NCBI RefSeq assembly: GCF_900168205.1
Contig: NZ_FUZE01000001.1
Coordinates: 186,001 to 250,000, forward strand
DNA length: 64,000 bases
Direction of reading: 5' to 3'
From: Chryseobacterium balustinum
GTDB lineage: Bacteria; Bacteroidota; Bacteroidia; Flavobacteriales; Weeksellaceae
The stretch's first letter is position 1; each line of letters opens with the position of its first letter. Below the pieces are notes generated by a model, which had not been told where the DNA came from, searched no databases, and saw nothing but the letters and a program-made list of their open reading frames with translations. Of this stretch, positions 7,590 through 15,821 are shown one piece after another. The position numbers and the translations under genes are program-made.

Positions 7590-7985
7590 ATGAAAATTCA
7601 GAGAAGAAATAAAGCGCATCCGGAATTCAGTTTAGCAGCGATGACAGACGTTATCTTGCTGATGTTGATTTTCTTTATGATTACCTCTTCAGCGGCTAAT
7701 CAGAGTGCGATTGATGTAAAACTTCCGCAAACAGGAAGCGTAGATAACAATATTCCGAATCCGATGACGGTAAGTGTAAAACCAGACGGATCGTATTTTG
7801 TAAATGATCAACCGGTAAGCAGAGAATTGGTGGAACAAACCATCGTGAGTGATCTTCAGAGCAAATCTGCAAAATCATTTACCATCAGAGCTGATGAGAG
7901 CACAATGCATAAAGATGTTGTTTTTTTAATGGAAATTGCAGAAAAGCATAAATTTAATATTGCGATTGCAACGGTAAAAGAATAA
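7590..7985 (+). CDS. exbD: ExbD/TolR family biopolymer transporter
   Basis: A 131-residue ExbD/TolR protein. It has a short cytoplasmic N-terminus and one membrane helix (residues 16-35) whose Asp in AAMTDVILLMLIFFM is the conserved proton-carrying residue. A periplasmic domain follows, with the family's pattern VSVKPDGSYFVNDQPVS and FTIRADESTMHKDVVFLMEIAEKH. It partners ExbB (10 bases upstream) and the TonB-like protein (85 bases downstream). Many Flavobacteriia operons have two exbD copies; only one is present here. Confidence 0.93.
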   Translation: MKIQRRNKAHPEFSLAAMTDVILLMLIFFMITSSAANQSAIDVKLPQTGSVDNNIPNPMTVSVKPDGSYFVNDQPVSRELVEQTIVSDLQSKSAKSFTIRADESTMHKDVVFLMEIAEKHKFNIAIATVKE

Positions 7986-8070
7986 GCATTCTGCATTCCT
8001 ACGAATACTTAAATAAGAAAATTAGTGCATTCGTGGCAAATAAAAATTATAATTTGAGACCAATAAATCA

Positions 8071-8949
8071 ATGAGAGGTTATACGATAAATAGAGCCGAA
8101 GAAAATAAAGATAAGATAAAAAGTGCAGTGCTTTCTATCCTTATTTGGTCTGCTATTTTGTTATTCGTTTTCATCTATAAAATGAAACCTACCGAGCGTG
8201 CAAAAGAACCCGAAGTAATTACTACAATGCTTGTAAACTTTGGAGATAACCGAAACGGAGCCGGAATTGACGAACCAGCGAATCAGGAAGGAAGTTTAGC
8301 TGCAAAAGCTATTGAAACAGCTCCTGAACCAGTTGAAAATGTGGTTTCTGAGCCTAAAACGGTTATTGTTCCAGATCCCAAACCGGAATCAAAAAAAACT
8401 GAGGTCAAAGAAAAAATAATTACCGGAACAAACACCAAAGTTACCGCTCCGAAAAAAGAAGATTCAAAAACCAATAAAAAATCAACGGCAAGTTCGACGA
8501 CGAAAAGCACAAAAAGTTCTGCAACAACAGCCAATTCTAAAACAGGAAATGGAGATGGAAAAGGAACTGCTGCTATCGGAAATCTAATTAAAGGCCGGGG
8601 AACAAAAGCCGGCAGTCAGGGAACAGGAACGGGAATAGGTAATAATGGCGATCCTTTAGGTGGAGACGGAAATGGCGACAGCAAAGTAGGAATAGACCGT
8701 CGATTGATAGGCTATATTCCCGGAACGATGGGAAGAGGAGGTGCTCAGCCAAGCCACAATTGCTCAGCAAGCGGATCGATTACCATTGCTTATACTGTAG
8801 ATAAAGCTGGAAATATTTCTTCTGCAAGACGATCAGGCGGAGTTTCAGATCCTTGTGTGGTTTCCACGTCTGTTGCATGGGTTAAGAAATATGTTAAAGC
8901 TGAAAAAGCCAGCGTATCATCCACCGGAACGTATAGTATCACATTCTAA
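8071..8949 (+). CDS. TonB-like energy transducer
   Basis: A 292-residue anchored periplasmic protein completing the ExbB-ExbD-TonB set. One membrane helix (about residues 20-37, VLSILIWSAILLFVFIY) is followed by a long low-complexity linker rich in Pro, Lys, Thr, Ser and Gly (about residues 60-215). A compact C-terminal domain starts near Cys231. That domain has the TonB-C-like pattern SITIAYTVDKAGNISSARRSGG and two cysteines (231 and 262) that could form a disulfide. It lacks the classic YP box of enterobacterial TonB. The Gly/Asn/Asp-rich part (GTGIGNNGDPLGGDGNGD) is unusual but plausible as a flexible spacer. A terminator follows at once, so it ends the operon. Confidence 0.85.
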   Translation: MRGYTINRAEENKDKIKSAVLSILIWSAILLFVFIYKMKPTERAKEPEVITTMLVNFGDNRNGAGIDEPANQEGSLAAKAIETAPEPVENVVSEPKTVIVPDPKPESKKTEVKEKIITGTNTKVTAPKKEDSKTNKKSTASSTTKSTKSSATTANSKTGNGDGKGTAAIGNLIKGRGTKAGSQGTGTGIGNNGDPLGGDGNGDSKVGIDRRLIGYIPGTMGRGGAQPSHNCSASGSITIAYTVDKAGNISSARRSGGVSDPCVVSTSVAWVKKYVKAEKASVSSTGTYSITF

Positions 8950-8955
8950 AAATAC

Positions 8956-8984
8956 AAAAGCACTTTATTCAAGTGCTTTTTTTA
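8956..8984 (+). terminator. Rho-independent terminator of the exbB operon
   Basis: A 10-bp stem (AAAAGCACTT/AAGTGCTTTT, 8956-8965 with 8971-8980) is followed by TTT, seven bases after the TonB-like stop codon. Confidence 0.8.
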
Positions 8985-9030
8985 TTTGTTATATATAATT
9001 GCTCAATCTTTGTTTGCGATTGCTCGGAGA

Positions 9031-9417
9031 TTATTTTTTTGCGATTTCGTTGATCCTGTTGATAATCGGAAGTGCAAAAATTCCACTGGTTTGAAGATAA
9101 AGCTCGTAGAATGTTTTTGCTTTGTCTAAAAAGTCATTATTGTTTAGAACTTTTCCGTTGTAATAGAAAAGATTTCCGAGCATTTCGTAATAATCTTTGC
9201 GGTCTCTTTCCTGTCTTTCTGTTACGATTTCAATTATTTCTTCTTTGGATTTTGATGAAAGTTCTTTAAAATCAAATTTAAAAATATCTTTCATTAAAGA
9301 ATCAAAATCTAATTCTTTCTGCATTAAACTTTCTTCGGGTTTGTCTAAAATCAGTTTTTCTAATGCTTGAGATAACTGACGGATGAGTCTTAACGTGAAT
9401 TCTTTATCTGTAATCAT
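9031..9417 (-). CDS. Helical cytoplasmic protein of unknown function (possibly DUF6483-like)
   Basis: A 128-residue, probably all-helical protein with no signal peptide. The N-terminal part (TLRLIRQLSQALEKLILDK) and the C-terminal part (LDKAKTFYELYLQTSGIFALPIINRINEIAKK) read like paired amphipathic helices, the last resembling a TPR helix. The pattern reminds me of the DUF6483 family, but I cannot confirm this. It lies 36 bases downstream of the four-helix-bundle gene on the same strand. Confidence 0.6.
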   Translation of the reverse strand: MITDKEFTLRLIRQLSQALEKLILDKPEESLMQKELDFDSLMKDIFKFDFKELSSKSKEEIIEIVTERQERDRKDYYEMLGNLFYYNGKVLNNNDFLDKAKTFYELYLQTSGIFALPIINRINEIAKK

Positions 9418-9430
9418 AAAATAGTTGCTT

Positions 9431-9864
9431 GTTGATAGTTTTTGGTTTTTTGTTTATGTACGCCAGTTTAACTGGACATATTTTATAAAATTATTTATTT
9501 TTCCTCCTAAAAGTTGATATTGTTCTATCTTATTTTGAAAATCCGCATTTAATTCAGGATAAAGTATTGCCAGCTTTGATAAATGACTTACTGTTTCATC
9601 ACAATTCCCTTGTGAATAAACTAAAAAACGAATGAATTCTCCTTTATAATTTTTTCTTCCATATCCTTCTGCAATATTTGTTACCACAGAGTCAGAAGAT
9701 CTTCTTAATTGACTTCCTAATTCATACAATTCACGTTTCGGTAATTTAAAAGTAAGTGGATGTGTTTCAATAAATAATTTAAAAGAAATATTATAAATAT
9801 CAAGATTTGTGTAGCTCATAATTTTGTATTTAAAACTATTATCTAGCAACCATCAACTATCAAC
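9431..9864. repeat. 10-bp inverted repeats flanking the four-helix-bundle gene
   Basis: GTTGATAGTT at 9431-9440 and its exact complement AACTATCAAC at 9855-9864 bracket the gene at 9454-9819, each within the short intergenic gaps. Extra partial similarity (TTGCTTG/ACCATCAAC) lies next to both. The arms could mark a mobile cassette or be unrelated copies of a common intergenic word. Confidence 0.45.
9454..9819 (-). CDS. Four-helix bundle protein (23S rRNA intervening-sequence family)
   Basis: A protein of about 121 residues related to the ORF found inside 23S rRNA intervening sequences, a family of small pentameric four-helix bundles of unknown function. The family hallmark is visible: LRRSSDSVVTNIAEGYGRKNYKGEFIRFLVYSQGNCDE, with the IAEGYGR motif. 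I prefer the ATG giving MSYTNLDIYN; an in-frame ATG ten codons upstream (9849) is possible but adds a non-conserved tail. Here the gene is free-standing between protein genes and not in an rRNA. Inverted repeats flank it. Confidence 0.88.
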   Translation of the reverse strand: MSYTNLDIYNISFKLFIETHPLTFKLPKRELYELGSQLRRSSDSVVTNIAEGYGRKNYKGEFIRFLVYSQGNCDETVSHLSKLAILYPELNADFQNKIEQYQLLGGKINNFIKYVQLNWRT

Positions 9865-9867
9865 TAG

Positions 9868-11271
9868 TTAGGCGAAAAACAAATACGCCAATCCAATTGC
9901 TGTAATTACGCCCACCAAATCAGCCAAAAGCATGGCAACTACAGTGTATCTCGTGTTCTTTACAGCTACTGCTCCAAAATAAACTGCAATCACATAAAAC
10001 GTCGTGTCTGAGCTTCCCTGAAGAACTGCTGCCAACTTCCCTTGAAAACTATCTGCTCCAAAAGTCGCCATCGTATCAACCATCATTCCTCTCGCTCCTG
10101 AACCGGATAAAGGTTTGATTAAAGCCGTCGGAAGACCGTCTACAAATCTGGCGTCTAAATTCGCAACATTGGCAACCCATTTCATCCCATCAATGATGAC
10201 GTCAAAGACTCCTGAAGTTCTTAAAAGTGAAATCGCAATCAGCATTCCTACTAAATAAGGGATAATCTTTACACAAGTCCAAAAACCTTCTTTTGCGCCT
10301 TCAATAAAAGCATCGAAAACATTAATTTTTTTATAAACTGCACCAAGAACAATCGCAATAAAAATGAATAAGATTAAGCCATTACTTAAAACTTTACTGA
10401 AATCATCCAGTTCGTTCTTACTCAATTGAACTAAATAGACAACCAAAAGCGCAATTAATGCGGAAATTCCCCCAACATAAGCAAGAACAATAGGTTTTAA
10501 TAGATTAATTTTTTGATAAGCTGAAACAATGATCATTGCTGCTAAAGTCGCTGCAAATGTCGCAATCATACACGGAAGAAAAATATCAGTCGGTGTTTTT
10601 GATCCCATCGAAGCCCTGATCGCAATAATAGAAACCGGAATTAATGTCATTCCTCCTGCGTGAAGGCAGAGAAACATGATTTGTGAATTACTTGCGGTAT
10701 CTTTATTCGGGTTTAAAGTCTGTAAACTTTCCATCGCTTTTAGGCCAAATGGAGTTGCAGCATTATCTAAACCTAAAAGATTCGCGCTAAAATTCATCAG
10801 CATATGACCGAAAGCGGGGTGGTTTTTAGGAATTTCAGGAAATAATTTTGAGAAAAACGGTTGAATTAATCGGCTTAAAAGATTGATTCCGCCAGCTTTT
10901 TCAGCAATACTCATGAATCCCATGAAGAGGGTCATGATTCCTATCAATCCAATACATATTTTAACGGCGGTTTCCGAAGTTCCAATGACACCGTCTGCTT
11001 CCTGAATTCGATAAACCTGAACATTCTGTTTTAAAGAATCTGTTTTATAATGAATTCTGCTGTTTGCAAAATCAGGTTTTTTCATCAGGCTGTCTCTTAC
11101 GATAGGAGAAAGTGTAGTGATATTTTGGGTAGCAATCTGTACGGTATCGCCGCCTTTTCCTACAACCATATCATTGAAAATGGTTTTGTAGTGGCTTGAC
11201 GAAATGTATTTTATACTTGCAATAGTAATGGCAATGATGATGAAAGCCGACCAAATTCTGCTGAGAACCAT
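9868..11271 (-). CDS. Nucleoside-recognition domain membrane protein (SpmA-SpmB fusion)
   Basis: A 467-residue integral membrane protein. Its N-terminal half resembles SpmA of Bacillus (FSANLLGLDNAATPFGLKAMESL, then FLCLHAGGMTLIPVSIIAIRASMGS). Its C-terminal half resembles SpmB (EGFWTCVKIIPYLVGMLIAISLLRTSG, then LPTALIKPLSGSGARGMM and QGSSDTTFYVIAVYFGAV). In Bacillus the two are separate proteins needed for spore-core dehydration. This organism does not look like a spore former, so another transport or membrane role is likely. Residues about 27-85 form an extracytoplasmic insert after the first helix. The gene is monocistronic as far as can be seen. Confidence 0.88.
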   Translation of the reverse strand: MVLSRIWSAFIIIAITIASIKYISSSHYKTIFNDMVVGKGGDTVQIATQNITTLSPIVRDSLMKKPDFANSRIHYKTDSLKQNVQVYRIQEADGVIGTSETAVKICIGLIGIMTLFMGFMSIAEKAGGINLLSRLIQPFFSKLFPEIPKNHPAFGHMLMNFSANLLGLDNAATPFGLKAMESLQTLNPNKDTASNSQIMFLCLHAGGMTLIPVSIIAIRASMGSKTPTDIFLPCMIATFAATLAAMIIVSAYQKINLLKPIVLAYVGGISALIALLVVYLVQLSKNELDDFSKVLSNGLILFIFIAIVLGAVYKKINVFDAFIEGAKEGFWTCVKIIPYLVGMLIAISLLRTSGVFDVIIDGMKWVANVANLDARFVDGLPTALIKPLSGSGARGMMVDTMATFGADSFQGKLAAVLQGSSDTTFYVIAVYFGAVAVKNTRYTVVAMLLADLVGVITAIGLAYLFFA

Positions 11272-11355
11272 TTAGATTAAATTAATTGTTTAAACTTAGT
11301 TAAAAATACTTTAAATTGCAAAAGTCTAAAAAATCAAGATTGGATTAAAATAAAG

Positions 11356-11422
11356 TTTGTCATTTCGCAGGAATCTAAACAGAGTTTCAATAGCATTACT
11401 GAGATTCCTACGGAATGACAAA
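11356..11422. repeat. Long imperfect palindrome (REP-like)
   Basis: Arms 11356-11376 and 11402-11422 pair over 21 bases with 19 Watson-Crick pairs and two G-U-compatible positions; the loop is 25 bases. It contains TTTGTCATT...GGAATCT and AGATTCC...AATGACAAA. A related, more degenerate element lies at 35160-35254. It could fold as a stop between the minus-strand genes on either side. Confidence 0.65.
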
Positions 11423-11449
11423 TTCTGATAATAAGGAAAAAAAAGAGAA

Positions 11450-11923
11450 TTATTTTTCATCCAGATACACCAATTCTCCTTCAAAATTATCATCCAGGCT
11501 TTTCAAAATCTTGGCATTGGCGGTTTTCTTTTGTAATTCTTTAATAAAAAAGCTTTTCTCAAAAAACTGACGGTGAATTCCGGGAAGAAGTTCCATGAAA
11601 TAATCCATTCCTATTTTGTTATTGTGAAGATCCATTTTGGTTTCCAAAGGCTCGTTTGGAAATAATTCTTCGTGCAGATCTGTAATTTTTTTGCAGAAGT
11701 CTAATGCTTTTTCGGGAGAAGACACTTTGCTGCAATACATCATAATCAGGCAACACCAAAGTGAATGTCTGAAAGCGTTTCCTTCACCGTTTTTGGATGC
11801 CGTTTTAGGATAAAGTTTCTGTGCGATAGAAAAGGCTTTTATGGTGGCATAAAAACTTAAAATCGAAAAAAGAGGGTGTGGTAAAACAGCAGATAAGAGT
11901 TTAAATATTTTCTTTAAACTCAT
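11450..11923 (-). CDS. DUF6973-like protein
   Basis: A protein of about 157 residues. The central block EGNAFRHSLWCCLIMMYC and the later MDLHNNKIGMDYF look like the conserved FRHALW...HE...MDLHNN pattern of the DUF6973 family, whose His/Asp/Asn residues suggest a metal or catalytic site; the function is unknown. The region between contains DLHEELFPNEPLE, which fits the expected HE. I chose the ATG giving MSLKKIFKLL; an in-frame ATG 13 codons upstream (11962) is the alternative. The N-terminus has a hydrophobic patch (LSAVLPHPLFSILSFYATI). It stands alone between a palindrome and accD. Confidence 0.68.
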   Translation of the reverse strand: MSLKKIFKLLSAVLPHPLFSILSFYATIKAFSIAQKLYPKTASKNGEGNAFRHSLWCCLIMMYCSKVSSPEKALDFCKKITDLHEELFPNEPLETKMDLHNNKIGMDYFMELLPGIHRQFFEKSFFIKELQKKTANAKILKSLDDNFEGELVYLDEK

Positions 11924-12049
11924 TGATGTAATGGTAGTTAAAACGACTTTAAATGTCCTCATAATTTGGCTGTTGGCAGTTAGCTTATTGCTTTTGGCTT
12001 TGAGATCAAGCAGTATAGCTTTTAAAAATAAATTATTGCCATTATTTAA

Positions 12050-12078
12050 ATAAAAATCTCTCCCAAATTGAGAGAGAT
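12050..12078 (-). terminator. Rho-independent terminator after accD
   Basis: On the minus strand, stem ATCTCTC/GAGAGAT (plus 12056-12062 with 12072-12078) is followed by TTTTTATTT, 24 bases past the accD stop. Confidence 0.7.
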
Positions 12079-12101
12079 GATATGTTTTTTTAGTTTAAAT
12101 C

Positions 12102-12956
12102 TTAAGCTTTTACGGCTAATAAATTTACTGTTTTAGAAACGACTTCTTTAATTTCAGTTCTTTTTACAATGAAATCTACGAAACCTTTTTCCTGCAAAAA
12201 TTCTGAAGTCTGAAAGCCTTCTGGTAAATCTCTACCGATGGTTTCACGGATAACTCTTGGTCCTGCAAATCCGATTAATGCTCTTGGTTCTGCCATAATG
12301 ATATCTGCAGTCATTGCAAAAGATGCTGTAATTCCACCGAAAGTTGGGTCACAAAGATAAGCGATGTACAAAAGTCCTGCTTCTGAAAGCTGAGCCAACT
12401 TAGATTGTACTTTAGCCAACTGCATCAAAGAATACGTTGCTTCCTGCATTCTCGCTCCACCAGACTGGCAAATAATCATGTAAGGAAGTCTTTTTTCAAT
12501 ACAGTAATCAATTGCTCGTCTGATTTTTTCACCCATCACAGAACCCAAAGATCCTCCAATGAAAGCAAAATCCATACAAGAAACTACCATTTCAGTTCCG
12601 TTTACGGTTCCTACTGCGTTTCTTATGGAATCAGTCAGTTTTGTCTTTGCTTTTACTTCTTTTAGACGGTCGGTGTATGACTTGGTATCTTTAAAGCTAA
12701 GCATGTCTATACTTTCCACATTAGCATCTAGCTCAGTGAATTTTCCTTCGTCAAAAAGGATGTCAAAAAACTCTGCACTTCCTATTCTTACATGAAAATC
12801 GTCTTCAGGAGAAACATAATTGTTTTTCTTGAGTTCATCGTGTTCTACCACTTTTCCTGATGGAGTCTGATGCCAAAGACCTTTTGGTACATCTTTTTTA
12901 TCATCTGTAGAAGTAGTAATATTTTGTGCTTTTCTTTTAAACCAGTCGAATGCCAT
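12102..12956 (-). CDS. accD: Acetyl-CoA carboxylase carboxyltransferase subunit beta, without the zinc-ribbon cysteines
   Basis: A 284-residue beta subunit that, with AccA, transfers carboxyl from carboxybiotin to acetyl-CoA to make malonyl-CoA for fatty acid synthesis. The crotonase-like core is clear: [59 protein letters not shown] and [14 protein letters not shown]. In E. coli a four-cysteine zinc ribbon precedes this core. Here the matching part ([17 protein letters not shown] to [13 protein letters not shown]) has no cysteine. I recall the same loss in related Bacteroidota AccD proteins. It lies 86 bases downstream of fructose-bisphosphate aldolase on the same strand, with a palindrome in the gap. 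Confidence 0.94.
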   Translation of the reverse strand: MAFDWFKRKAQNITTSTDDKKDVPKGLWHQTPSGKVVEHDELKKNNYVSPEDDFHVRIGSAEFFDILFDEGKFTELDANVESIDMLSFKDTKSYTDRLKEVKAKTKLTDSIRNAVGTVNGTEMVVSCMDFAFIGGSLGSVMGEKIRRAIDYCIEKRLPYMIICQSGGARMQEATYSLMQLAKVQSKLAQLSEAGLLYIAYLCDPTFGGITASFAMTADIIMAEPRALIGFAGPRVIRETIGRDLPEGFQTSEFLQEKGFVDFIVKRTEIKEVVSKTVNLLAVKA

Positions 12957-12982
12957 AACTATATAATTGATGTATGATAAAT

Positions 12983-13033
12983 GATAAAAGATGAGGAAAG
13001 CGTTTTAAAATCACTTATCGCTCATCTTTTATC
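12983..13033. repeat. Intergenic palindrome between fba and accD
   Basis: A 13-bp perfect stem (GATAAAAGATGAG at 12983-12995 with CTCATCTTTTATC at 13021-13033) around a 25-base loop. There is no U-run on either side, so it is not a clear terminator; it may be an mRNA processing or stabilising hairpin. TGATAAATGAT wording near it recurs at 28843-28860. Confidence 0.55.
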
Positions 13034-13042
13034 AATTATAAT

Positions 13043-14113
13043 TTATTTAAGCGTATTTACGTTATTTAAATCTTCAAAAGCTCTAACCAATCTTTTAGAG
13101 AACGTTTCTTCTCCTTTTCTGATCCATCCTCTTGGATCATAGTATTTTTTGTTAGGCTTTTCTTCTCCTTCAGGATTTCCGATTTGAGTTCTCAAATATT
13201 CTACATTTTCTACCATATAATCTCTGATTCCTTCTGTGTAAGCAAACTGAAGATCGGTATCAATATTCATCTTAATTACCCCGTAATCAATAGCTTCTCT
13301 GATTTCTTCTAAAGAAGAACCTGAACCACCGTGGAATACAAAATTAATTGGCTTCTCAACAGTTCCGAATTTCTCCTGAACAAATTTCTGAGAGTTATCT
13401 AAGATTTTTGGAGTAAGAACTACGTTTCCTGGCTTGTAAACTCCGTGTACATTTCCGAATGCTGCTGCAATGGTAAAGTTATCAGAGATTGCTTTCAGTT
13501 TTTCGTAAGTGTAAGCGATGTCTTCTGGCTGAGTGTATAATAAAGAGTTGTCTACACTAGAATTGTCTACACCATCTTCTTCACCTCCTGTAACCCCGAT
13601 CTCAACTTCTAAAGTCATCTGCATTTTTGCCATTCTTTCGAAATATTCAGCAGAAATCTCAAGGTTTTCTTCTAAAGATTCTTCAGAAAGATCAAGCATG
13701 TGAGAAGAGTAAAGAGACTTTCCTGTTTGCTTGAAGAATTCTTCGTTAGCATCCATCAAACCATCAATCCAAGGCAACAATTTTTTTGCGGCGTGATCTG
13801 TATGTAAAATTACTGTTGCTCCATAAGCTTCAGCAAGGGTATGAATATGTCTAGCTCCTGCGATACCACCTAAAATAGCTGATTTCTGAGCGTCATTGCT
13901 TAATCCTTTTCCAGCGTTGAAAGATGCCCCACCGTTAGAAAACTGAATGATTACAGGTGAGTTTAATTTTGCTGCAGTTTCCATTACTGCGTTTACGTTG
14001 CTAGATCCAACTACGTTTACTGCAGGTAATGCAAACTTGTTTTCTTTAGCATATTGAAAAATATCTGTAACTAACTGACCTGTGGCAACTCCTGCCGGGA
14101 AAATTCTACTCAT
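13043..14113 (-). CDS. fbaA: Class II fructose-bisphosphate aldolase
   Basis: A 356-residue zinc-dependent aldolase that cleaves fructose-1,6-bisphosphate to glyceraldehyde-3-phosphate and dihydroxyacetone phosphate in glycolysis and gluconeogenesis. Zinc ligands and active-site blocks are visible: VILHTDHAAKKLLPW (His and Asp), LEVEIGVTGGEEDGVDN, AFGNVHGVYKPGNV (zinc His) and VFHGGSGSSLEEIREA (phosphate and zinc). The YYDPRGWIRKGEE segment near the end is typical of the E. coli FbaA (class IIA) type. Length is normal. It precedes accD and may share a transcript with it. Confidence 0.96.
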   Translation of the reverse strand: MSRIFPAGVATGQLVTDIFQYAKENKFALPAVNVVGSSNVNAVMETAAKLNSPVIIQFSNGGASFNAGKGLSNDAQKSAILGGIAGARHIHTLAEAYGATVILHTDHAAKKLLPWIDGLMDANEEFFKQTGKSLYSSHMLDLSEESLEENLEISAEYFERMAKMQMTLEVEIGVTGGEEDGVDNSSVDNSLLYTQPEDIAYTYEKLKAISDNFTIAAAFGNVHGVYKPGNVVLTPKILDNSQKFVQEKFGTVEKPINFVFHGGSGSSLEEIREAIDYGVIKMNIDTDLQFAYTEGIRDYMVENVEYLRTQIGNPEGEEKPNKKYYDPRGWIRKGEETFSKRLVRAFEDLNNVNTLK

Positions 14114-14182
14114 GTTTACTTTATTATAATATTAGGATATTTTTTGAAAATTCTTGTAAAGGTAATCAATTTTAAGAAATTA

Positions 14183-15049
14183 CTAATTTCTTTTATCGCG
14201 TCCCCAAAGTAGCTTCTGACGGATGGTTTCATAGAAGCTTAAATTGTTGGGCTGCACCAATAATAACTGGAAACTTGCCTTTTTAATTATGATTTCTTTA
14301 TCGGTTTCGATATGAATTAATCTTGAATCTAATGAAAGAGAATATTGCGGAACTCTGCTTTCCACTTTAAATTTAATTTCCACTTTATCATTAACAACTA
14401 ATGGTCTTACGTTTAAATTATGTGGCGCAATCGGAGTAATGACAAAATTTTCGTTATTCGGAGAAATAATTGGTCCGCCACAACTTAATGAATAAGCTGT
14501 AGAACCTGTCGGTGTAGAAACAATAACACCATCGCCCCAAAATACATTTAAAAACTCATTATTGATATAAGAATCTACCGTTACCATTGAAGTGGTTTCT
14601 TTTCTTGAAACGGTTACGTCATTTAAAGCATACGGGAAAAACTCGTCAGATTTGGGTGAAACAACTTCAATCACAGATCTTCGGCTGGTTTTTACATCAC
14701 CTTTTAAAATAGAATCCAGTTCTTTGAAGGCTTCTTCTTTGGTGAAGCTAGCTAAAAATCCGAGTCTTCCGGTATTGACACCAACGACAGGAATTTCAAG
14801 ATCCTCAATGAAAGTCAAAGAGTTTACAATCGTTCCATCGCCTCCGAAAGTGAAGAAAAGATCAACTTCTTTATCGATAAGATCCTGTTTGTTGCCAAAA
14901 GTTTCAAAAATTTTAGAAAACTGAAGCGCTTCAGCCATTTCGTCAAACAAAACAGATTTTACACCTCTGCTTTCCAGTTCAGAAATAAATTTGCTTAAAT
15001 ATAAAAAAGTATCAAGATCTTTTTTCTGAGAATATATGGCTGCCTTCAT
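14183..15049 (-). CDS. nadK: NAD kinase
   Basis: A 288-residue NAD kinase that phosphorylates NAD to NADP using ATP or polyphosphate. The diagnostic GGDGT motif is in DLFFTFGGDGTIVNSL. It is followed by VVGVNTGRLGFLASF, the conserved ALNDVTVSR block, and WGDGVIVSTPTGSTAYSLSCGGPII, all standard for the family. It starts one base after the upstream CBS-domain gene ends, so the two are certainly cotranscribed and probably coupled in translation. The pairing suggests that the CBS protein senses adenine nucleotides connected with NAD(P) metabolism, which is an inference. Confidence 0.95.
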   Translation of the reverse strand: MKAAIYSQKKDLDTFLYLSKFISELESRGVKSVLFDEMAEALQFSKIFETFGNKQDLIDKEVDLFFTFGGDGTIVNSLTFIEDLEIPVVGVNTGRLGFLASFTKEEAFKELDSILKGDVKTSRRSVIEVVSPKSDEFFPYALNDVTVSRKETTSMVTVDSYINNEFLNVFWGDGVIVSTPTGSTAYSLSCGGPIISPNNENFVITPIAPHNLNVRPLVVNDKVEIKFKVESRVPQYSLSLDSRLIHIETDKEIIIKKASFQLLLVQPNNLSFYETIRQKLLWGRDKRN

Positions 15050-15050
15050 A

Positions 15051-15701
15051 TTATATTTCGATAAATTTTTGTAAAAAACCTAAACGGTCTTTGAAAAGAT
15101 CTGTTTTCTCATCAGAATAATATTTTTCTACAATTCTGTAATCGTAACGGTCAAAAGTGGCATCAATTGAAGCTAAATTTTCGTTACTGATTTTTATGGT
15201 GACGTGAATCACTTCATCAGACATGAAACTGATAAATCCGCCGTAAAATTTAGAGTTGTTGCTCTCGACGATATTTGCAATTTCTGTCATCGAATATTTT
15301 CTTGCCGGAGTTTCTATCGTAAGAATAGCACCGGTTTCCGAAAACAGAGGGTATTTTGAAAAGGTCTGAAAAACATCATCACAACAAATGTATCCGAGAT
15401 ATTTTTCGTTTTTGTTGATCACAGGAATCACGTTGGCATTGAATGTATAAAACAATCGAATGCTATCCATGATATTATTGTCTTCTAAAATCGCAAACCG
15501 CTCAATCTGATGTTCCAGATTTTTCAAATGTCCTTCATCTTCATAAAGAAAGTCTTTAGCGATGGCTCCGTAAAAGTGGTGTGATTTTTTGATGAAAATA
15601 TGTGTATATCCAAATGCTTCTAAAGTTTCTCTAGCTGATTCGATAGAGTCAGTCAGATGAAAACACGGAAAATCTTTTGAGATATAGTCCTTGATAAACA
15701 T
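15051..15701 (-). CDS. CBS-domain protein with C-terminal ACT-like region
   Basis: A 216-residue cytoplasmic protein. Residues about 1-125 contain two CBS motifs (DSIESARETLEAFGYTHIFIKK and NIMDSIRLFYTFNANVIPVINKNEKYLGYICCDDV), a module that usually binds adenosine-containing ligands. The rest (SMTEIANIVESNNSKFYGGFI ... IHVTIKISNENLASIDATFDRYDY) reads like an ACT-type domain, as in AcuB-like proteins. It lies directly upstream of nadK with a one-base gap. A regulatory role on a partner enzyme is likely, but no partner is shown by the sequence beyond the neighbour. Confidence 0.82.
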   Translation of the reverse strand: MFIKDYISKDFPCFHLTDSIESARETLEAFGYTHIFIKKSHHFYGAIAKDFLYEDEGHLKNLEHQIERFAILEDNNIMDSIRLFYTFNANVIPVINKNEKYLGYICCDDVFQTFSKYPLFSETGAILTIETPARKYSMTEIANIVESNNSKFYGGFISFMSDEVIHVTIKISNENLASIDATFDRYDYRIVEKYYSDEKTDLFKDRLGFLQKFIEI

Positions 15702-15786
15702 TGTGCTAATTTATAAAATTTTAAACGAAACCTTTCTCTAAAAGTTAAGTTATTTTTCAAAAAAGTAAAAAAACGGATTCAAAAAT

Positions 15787-15816
15787 TTGTTCGTAAAGAA
15801 AAATAAAGTATCTTTG
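15787..15816 (+). promoter_or_regulatory. Consensus Bacteroidota promoter with no gene downstream
   Basis: TTG at 15787-15789, exactly 19 bases, then TATCTTTG at 15809-15816: a full match to the Bacteroidota primary sigma-factor consensus TTG-N19-TAnnTTTG. On this strand no open reading frame follows before a hairpin-T7 terminator about 40 bases on, so it appears to drive a short RNA. Confidence 0.6.
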
Positions 15817-15821
15817 TCGCC

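Noticed and set aside
8283..8534. 83-residue ORF on the minus strand rich in Val and Phe
   Set aside because: It is the antisense of the low-complexity linker of the TonB-like gene; the hydrophobic look comes from the Lys/Thr/Glu codons read backwards.
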